Part shown: positions 57,925 to 64,000 of the stretch, piece after piece | How positions within the stretch are numbered: position 1 is the first letter of the stretch | Layout of the letters: every line of letters begins with the position of its first letter | Source: Nissolia schottii | Taxonomy: Eukaryota; Streptophyta; Magnoliopsida; Fabales; Fabaceae | Assembly: GCA_003254905.1 (NCBI GenBank) | Contig: QANU01027572.1 | Span: 124,001 to 188,000, forward strand | Direction: 5' to 3' | Length of the DNA stretch: 64,000 nucleotides | Notes under the pieces: model-generated | Told to the model about the DNA's origin: nothing | The model's input: the letters and a program-made list of their open reading frames with translations, nothing else | Databases searched by the model: none | Made by a program: the position numbers and the translations under genes

Positions 57925-59430
57925 TAAAAACCCCAGGTAAACCTAGGTTGGGGAAAAGAGTACCCTTCGGCCAAGCTTTACAATGTGAGCTTAAATGTAA
58001 AATTTTTAGAGGTTAGTCGCATTCCATGTTCGTAATACCTCTGTTCCTTTCATTGTCCTTAGCTTTTATGTCCCCCTTCCTAGGACTTCATTCACTTGAT
58101 AGGGTCCCTCCCAGTTTAGGGCTAGCTTCCATGTCCAAGCGTAAGCCCTATGTCGTTTCTTCGAAGTACTAGGTCCCCCTTGTTGAAGTTTCTGGAAACA
58201 AATTTTGTCTTGTAGCACTTGGCTACTCTTTGTTTAAGTGCTTCTTCCCTAATGTTTGGTTCTTCACAAAGCTCGTCGAGCAGTTCAGTTTCTTCGACCA
58301 TTCTGGAATGGTTTCTTTTCTCCGAGTATAGGGTGACTTAGGGGCTTTTACCTCCAATCTCTATAGAAATCATGGCGTCTATCCTGTAATAAAGGCGAAA
58401 GGGAGACTCTCCTGTAGCAGACTGAGGGGTTATGAGGTACACCCATAACACGTGATCTAAGTGTCCTGGCCACGCTCCCTTAGATTGCTCCAACCTTTTC
58501 TTCAACCCCATCAGGATGACTTTATTGGCAGTTTTCACCTAAATGTTGTTCTGGGAGTGTTCTATTAAGGTGAAATGCAGTTTTATCTAGAGTTCTTGTA
58601 GTAACTCCCTAAACTTGCCTCCGAAGAATCGCTTCCCACTGTCAAAAGTTATAGCGTGCGGAATGCCGAACTGCGTAATGATATTCTTCTAGACGAACTT
58701 TTGGCATTGGGAGGTAGTGATGGTAAAGATAGCCTCAACTTTAGTCTACTTAGTGTAATAGTCGATAGCGACTATGATGAATTTCACTTATGTCTTCCCT
58801 GGGGGAAATGGGCCGAGAAGGTCTATCCCCCATCTGGCAAAAAGCCACGAGGCCGCTATCGATTTCAATTCTTTAGGCGAGGCAACATGGAACTTAGCAT
58901 TCATTTGGCATTTTTTGCATTTTTTTACGCACTCAGCTAAGTCCTAGTTCATTGTTGGCCAGTAGAACCCTACCTGGATCACCTTTAGGGCTAAGCTTCA
59001 AGCTCCTATGTGGCTTCCACATGCCCCTTCGTAGACCTCTTGCTAGTGCATATTTTGCCTAACCTAGGCTTAGACACTTCAATAGTGGTTGTGACTTCAT
59101 TTTTTATAAAGTTAATCTCCAATCATGGTATAGCGCATCGCTTACCGTACGATTTTCTTGGCTTCCTTGGGTTTAGAGGGCAATGTCCCTTCTTCGATAT
59201 ACTCCTTTATCGGAGTCATCCATGTCGTGCCTTCCTCTATTATCTGACTTCTAAGCCTAAGGTGATTGGTGGACAACCAAGTGTCTCTAGGATAAAGGTC
59301 TTGTTGTTTCCTCCCAGTTTGGTGCTTGCCAACTTGGAGAGTACATTAGCCAAACGCAACCTTAGAGCTACAAATCCTAATAACCATTATAACTTTATTT
59401 ACCACCCTACCTTATTTGCAATGTAAGTAC
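57925..59430 (-). mobile_element. Tat/Athila-like gypsy RNase H-integrase fossil
   Basis: Minus-strand text includes LSKLAST near the RNase H end (about 59350-59240), then integrase pieces with NKVILMGLKKRLEQSKG, WAYR-like text reading HVLWVYLITP, and GESPFRLYYRIDAM (58338-58538), then the basic C-terminal part (about 57950-58300). These motifs are typical of the Tat/Athila side of Ty3/gypsy. Broken in many places; the upstream RT and gag are not in the window. Confidence 0.85.
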
Positions 59431-60009
59431 AACTACAACTCATTTACAATTTAATTCGTTGCTATCGTCCCTTTTACTATAATAAATCAACAAAATGTTA
59501 CAATAATGTTAATGAATTGCAAAACTAATTTAACTTACAACCTACAAGTTTAAGAATTAAAAAGTTAAATTTTAAATTTCAAGATTCAAAGTGTTTCGAG
59601 CTGAGCTTAGATTTTCCGATACCAAAATCAAAATTACCCCAACTTAAAAGGTTACCTATACTCCGAAATCTCAGATTTCAAAGCAACAACCTACTTTTAA
59701 TGGGAATAATCAAGTTACACCGCATAACTCGTGTATCTAAAACCACCTAACTAGACAGTCGCCGAAAATGCTTATAGCATAAATACACCAATACTTTAGT
59801 AAATCAAATGAGGAATTTCAAGAAGAAAAGGAAAATACGAATATCAAAATTAACATAACTGCACGGGTACCAATCCATGCAGCAGAAACAAAAAAGTGTA
59901 AGGAACATTGCTTCGAAAAATAAAATAAACAAAATTCACTTGCCAGCAGAGTTTCTATGGCAAACCTCTTCTTTATCCCTCCCTCAATTTCTAGAGCCTC
60001 AAACTGCCT
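59431..60009. other. Spacer and 3' flank of the RH29-like gene
   Basis: AT-rich. It includes the probable 3' UTR of the gene on -. No other gene. Confidence 0.4.
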
Positions 60010-62968
60010 CTACCTAACTTTTCTTTTATTATTATTCTTTTTCCCATTTTTACCAAACTTTTTACCCTTAGGTGACTTGCTCTTCATCTGAGAAATTCTG
60101 TTGGCTTTATTCTGCCTCTCCTTCCTAATTTGATCCATATCTTTGATTTCTGAACGCACATGAGAATTGGGCATCGATTGCTGCTTCTTACTGCCTTTAA
60201 AGTTTCTACGACCTCCTCTGTAAGATCCTGCATATTGCACACAATATAATCAACATGAGTTCAGAGCGTTTCAACTCTCAACACTCAGATTCAATCTTTT
60301 ACATTACCAATCCAGTCAGTGCGTGCAAAACTGTCTACTGCAAAGTGGAGAAACTTTACAAACATGACTTATAAGATGCAACGATTTTTCAAAATAATGA
60401 GAATCAGAATTTTGTTGGAATGGAAATGATTTGAAGATCTTCAACCAAAGTATAGTACACCGAAGAAGACTGCACTCTAAAGGTCATGCAGCACTTTCAC
60501 CAAGAAGGTTATCAGTCCCGTGTTTTTGTTCCTTTTCATGAATGCTTTTAGAAGTAAGGTAAATCCAAATGCTGGCTATAAAAAATCATCAATCGAAGGG
60601 TAAATCCAATTATCTGGCTACATACTACATAAAAAGTAATTATCAACCAAAGTTTAGTCTATTATATAGTGAAGAGTTATCAAACTCGCGAGGTTACCTA
60701 AAGTGATGGAGCATGGGTATGCTCAAATCTTAAACTCCCAAGAATTTACCTTTAAAAAAATATTAATACAAAAATATTTATAATACGTTAATATAATATA
60801 TTAAAATTATAGTAAAGCAAAATATAAGTCACAATTTCATTTCCAAGTCATAATTAAGCAAACATCAGTCATAAAGTACATCAAATAAATTAAAACCGCA
60901 TAAAAAAACATGTCCAAACATCATAATGTTATAAATCAACCTAACATAAGTCAAAATATTCTATTTAGAAATCCTAATTGAGAGTGATCTTTGGAAAATA
61001 GTGTTTTGGGATTCGAGAGGCTAAATTTAGACTAAAATTGTGAACTTGTGAGTTTATCCCGAGTTTGTGAGTTTGTGAGTTTATTTGAGTTTATAAGAGT
61101 TTACTCAAGTTCACCCGAATTTAATCAGGTCCAAGTTGCTAAAATAGTTATCTCGATTTTGAGACCTAAACTCGTAAACTCTTAAGAGTTAACTCAAGAG
61201 TTTGATAACCATGGTGAAGGCCAATTTAGGTGTATATACACGTATGACCCATAGTGTACATGAAAAGCTAAGAAAACTTTCAGATGTAATAAAATCATCT
61301 GGGTTCTTGTACAAGTTTATTGCATTTATAACTTATGACTGAACCCACTAAAGTTTCAACATATTCCATGGAAACCAAAACATATTTAAGGGCATTTAAC
61401 ATGTAAATGCCACTATAACTCTTCCTGGGGAAACAAGATAAGAGCAAATTACCCAATAATATTCTTTTCTAGAAGAATAAATAAAACTTACCAATATATA
61501 ACAGTACCAACCAAATATTAAGAAGTTAAAAGGGGAAATAAATTAAGTATATTACCTGGGAAACGAGTGGATTCCTGAGCATCAACCTCATTATTTGTCC
61601 CCTTAGGAGATACCTTACTGTGTGAACGTTCTTTCCACTTCTTATATATGCCCGTCTTGGTGGCCTTTGTTTTTGCACCACTTTCTGTCTTTATCTATAC
61701 CGAAAAAGAAGACATGAATGTGATGTCCTAATTCCCACAGGAAGGCACATAAGAGTATCTCCTCGTTTAATATAAAGTACCAACATAAAAGATGTACTAA
61801 TATAAATATTGTACCTTTCCATTTGCTGCAACACGGTCACCATTATTTAATTTGATGTACTTTTTACCCCTCTGATAACAAAAGGTTTATATTAATGACA
61901 AGCTTTGCATAAAATGTACATAAAATTTCGATGATAAAGTTTTTCTATTTTCTTTTCTTTTTTAAATTCATCCGTAGCTGTACAGCCTACCTTATCCCAG
62001 TGATATACAGATCTTTGTTTCTTAATGCCAGCACCATCGTCTGCAACCAGATCACACACAGCAGCTTCCAATCTAAAAATATTATTATGTATCATTAGGA
62101 CCAAACAAACAAAAGGTGAAAACAAAACAGAAAATGGAGGAGGGTGCAAATAAACCAACTAAAACCAAATCATCCATGTTGATTGTCAATATAATGTACA
62201 ACCAAACATATTAAACACCGAAAGACAATCACAATCAACCAAAAATTCGACATTTTCCAGCTTTCTGATTCTCAGCTCACCCTCTAAAATGCACACAGCC
62301 ACCCTCCCTCCGACACATTATCTATACTTTCTATACTAATAGATAAAGCCCCTGTAATTTTATAGCTGCTTTTTTGGTCTCTATCAGTTATATTGAATTC
62401 TTTTATCAAGTACGGAATTATATAAAAAAAATATATATTTTCTGAAATTATATGCCCAATCCACATATTAGTTCTCTCAATGACTACTATCCCCCATTCT
62501 CATTCATAAACCACTCCACCCTATGATTACAAATTTACAAATAGTTTTTAAACTTCCTCATCTCTAATTCTCTACTATTTGTCATTTTTTCTTTTAAAAG
62601 GGAATTTACTGTTCAGATTGGCAGTTTGTGCCTGCAACCCTCCTAGTAGCAAATAACAAGGACTGATTAGTAATCAATCAAGTAAACATTTATTACCTAT
62701 TTGAACCAAATTCTTCATTAGCTTTTACTGAAAGGCCTGCTTCCATGTGCTGAGAATGACAGCAAGATACAAATTATATCAATAGCCAACTTGTTAGTTT
62801 TAAAAGCATAACCACCACACATTAAGATGACATAGCATACGACTACTTTTGTAATCCAGATAAAAGAATAACACTAATACAAAGAGGAATTTACTTGATT
62901 TTTAGGTATTGAACTAATATAGTAATCTTCATCCTTGAAACATTGTGGCTTTCTCTTCAAACCAGATG
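60010..62968 (-). CDS. RH29: RH29/DDX54-like DEAD-box RNA helicase, C-terminal exons (partial)
   Basis: Minus-strand exons are 62968-62895 (start base approximate), 62749-62697, 62072-61991, 61871-61815, 61694-61556 and 60227-60010. All are GT-AG and the phases agree. The joined text has the DBP10 C-terminal domain (CFKDEDYYISSIPKNQHMEA, FGSNRLEAAVCDLVADDG), then KKQRSVYHWDK, YIKLNNGDRVAANGKIKTES, TGIYKKWKERSH, and a basic tail with PNSHVRSEIKDMDQIRKERQ ending NNNKRKVR. DBP10/DDX54/RH29 proteins are nucleolar helicases of 60S ribosomal subunit assembly. The helicase core and N-terminus would lie beyond base 64000 on this strand; no further exon is certain in 62970-64000. Nothing in the visible part is broken. 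Confidence 0.92.
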
Positions 62969-62969
62969 C

Positions 62970-63370
62970 TGCTGGAACCAAAGGAAACAGAATCAAAAGT
63001 TGATCAATTTTTCCTTCTTTGTCCTATTTCACTCAAAATCCAAAATCTATACCCATGTAAAGAGAACATTCAGTTTTCTATCAATTTTAAGCAACACATT
63101 CTTACAACGCTCATATCTTAACCACTAATCAAAAAGCACAGATACTTCAAAAATAATTGCCAAGTCTGTATCGAATACATATCATTTCAGATACTTCCAG
63201 ACATTCCTAATTATATTTTACAAGTTTTCAATTTAAATTTGTTGAATTTTTATACCTATATAAATGAAAATTCTAATAACAATCAAATAGATAAGTACTA
63301 TTATCTATACATAATATAGAAAGGGATACCAAGAAACAACTTCCATTTGGTGTCCAATTTTGCATACTTA
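62970..63370. other. Probable intron of the RH29-like gene
   Basis: AT-rich. No exon is recognised. Confidence 0.4.
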
Positions 63371-63585
63371 TTAGGACAAAACTTAGACCAAGTTACTTAC
63401 CTCCATTCCTCAAACCATACAATGAAACGTGGACAATTTTTTTTTTCAACAAGTAATTTAAAAATTAAAAGTGCACGCTCATCTCAAAAAAAATGTCGAC
63501 ATGCCATGGTATGATTTGAGGAATGAATGTAATGGAGGTAAGAAACATGATCTAAGTTTTATCTTACTTATTATAACCTTAAAAA
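63370..63585. mobile_element. Fold-back MITE in the RH29-like gene
   Basis: Left arm (about 63374-63420: GGACAAAACTTAGACC, CTTACCTCCATT, CCTCAAACCATAC) is the inverted match of the right arm (about 63508-63570: GTATGATTTGAGG, AATGGAGGTAAG, ATCTAAGTTTTATC). The arms are 45-60 bp around a loop of about 90 bp. No coding. Confidence 0.75.
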
Positions 63586-64000
63586 CAATTAGTTTAACAA
63601 TATCTATTTGGGTTCAAATGTAAACTCACCTCGCTCACCACTCTTCCACTAGTCGCACTTTACAATTACAGAAGTTAATTACCGCTCTTGCTGCGTGCAA
63701 CGCATCCAAAACAGTTTTATTCTTTTCAAAATCTCTTTTCATTCTCTTAATTATTTAAAAAAAATTATTAACAATTTCATTATCTCTTTTCTACTTCCTT
63801 TCATGTCGCTATCCATGTTCAATACTTGACATGCACGAAGTGTCCTTCGGAGCACCCTAGTGCTTATAATATTTAAAGCTAACATTGAAATTACTATAGC
63901 ACTCTTTCAATTACTTTCAATTAAAGATTTATGTTTTATGTTAATTTCTTACTAATTTTATATACTACTAGTGCGCCTTGACTGGAACGATAAGGCATTT
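63586..64000. other. Window end, no certain feature
   Basis: AT-rich. A short minus-strand open stretch near 63680-63730 followed by GTAATT could be an exon, but I cannot support it. Confidence 0.3.

Noticed and set aside
59010-59426. 138-codon plus-strand frame
   Set aside because: Antisense shadow of the RNase H-integrase remnant on the minus strand.
63680-63730. Possible additional exon of the RH29-like gene (minus strand)
   Set aside because: A short open stretch ending at GTAATT, but the residues do not match the helicase family well enough.

Overview
This window is plant nuclear DNA, almost certainly from a eudicot. It is AT-rich, its genes are split by GT-AG introns, it carries plant-only families (CHX antiporter, laccase, LRR receptor kinase, OCTOPUS-type Cys motif), and it is loaded with Ty3/gypsy, Copia, hAT, CACTA, SINE and MITE remnants. 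The species cannot be named from sequence alone. There are no prokaryotic features, CRISPR arrays or convincing tRNA/rRNA genes.

Host genes. (1) A complete three-exon CHX-type cation/H+ antiporter on + (6061-15684). Its first intron is 6.7 kb because a gypsy element, a hAT element nested in that, a SINE and a MITE all lie in it. (2) A small one-exon gene on + (32142-32564) with the Cys motif of OCTOPUS/DUF740 proteins. (3) A complete five-exon TRAPPC2 (sedlin) gene on - (38529-36739) with one U12-type AT-AC intron. (4) A complete 14-exon LMBR1-domain membrane protein gene on - (52072-42918). (5) The last six recognised coding exons of an RH29/DDX54-like DEAD-box helicase on - (62968-60010), whose helicase core lies outside the window. 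Broken host fragments are a laccase pseudogene (about 4685-5135, -) and a short LRR receptor-kinase scrap (about 18425-18550, +).

Layout. 1-2540: the 3' part of a long Ty3/gypsy LTR. 2541-6060: LTR-like debris and the laccase pseudogene. 6061-15684: CHX gene with nested transposons. 15685-22150: intergenic, with Copia, CACTA and LTR scraps and microsatellites. 22158-25334: a complete 3.2 kb solo LTR with a 5-bp target duplication and an array of hairpin repeats. 25560-30550: a broken extra-ORF or gag-like retroelement region and an LTR-like repeat. 31400-36110: satellite-like repeats, the small OPS-like gene, a MITE, a second LTR-like copy and a CACTA end. 36400-41012: TRAPPC2, its leader and CACTA remnants. 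42600-52270: LMBR1-domain gene with a MITE and a gag fossil in intron 11. 52970-59430: triplet-rich DNA, a gypsy pol-tail/LTR/gag junction, and a Tat-like gypsy fossil carrying an antisense extra ORF. 59430-64000: RH29-like gene and a fold-back MITE.

The host genes do not form an obvious functional cluster; they are independent transcription units separated by transposon debris. The most notable signals are the AT-AC intron of TRAPPC2, the array of repeats with covarying stems inside the solo LTR (with a positionally matching but sequence-different arrangement in the other LTR), the transposon-stuffed CHX intron, and the unusual ion-site residues of that CHX protein.
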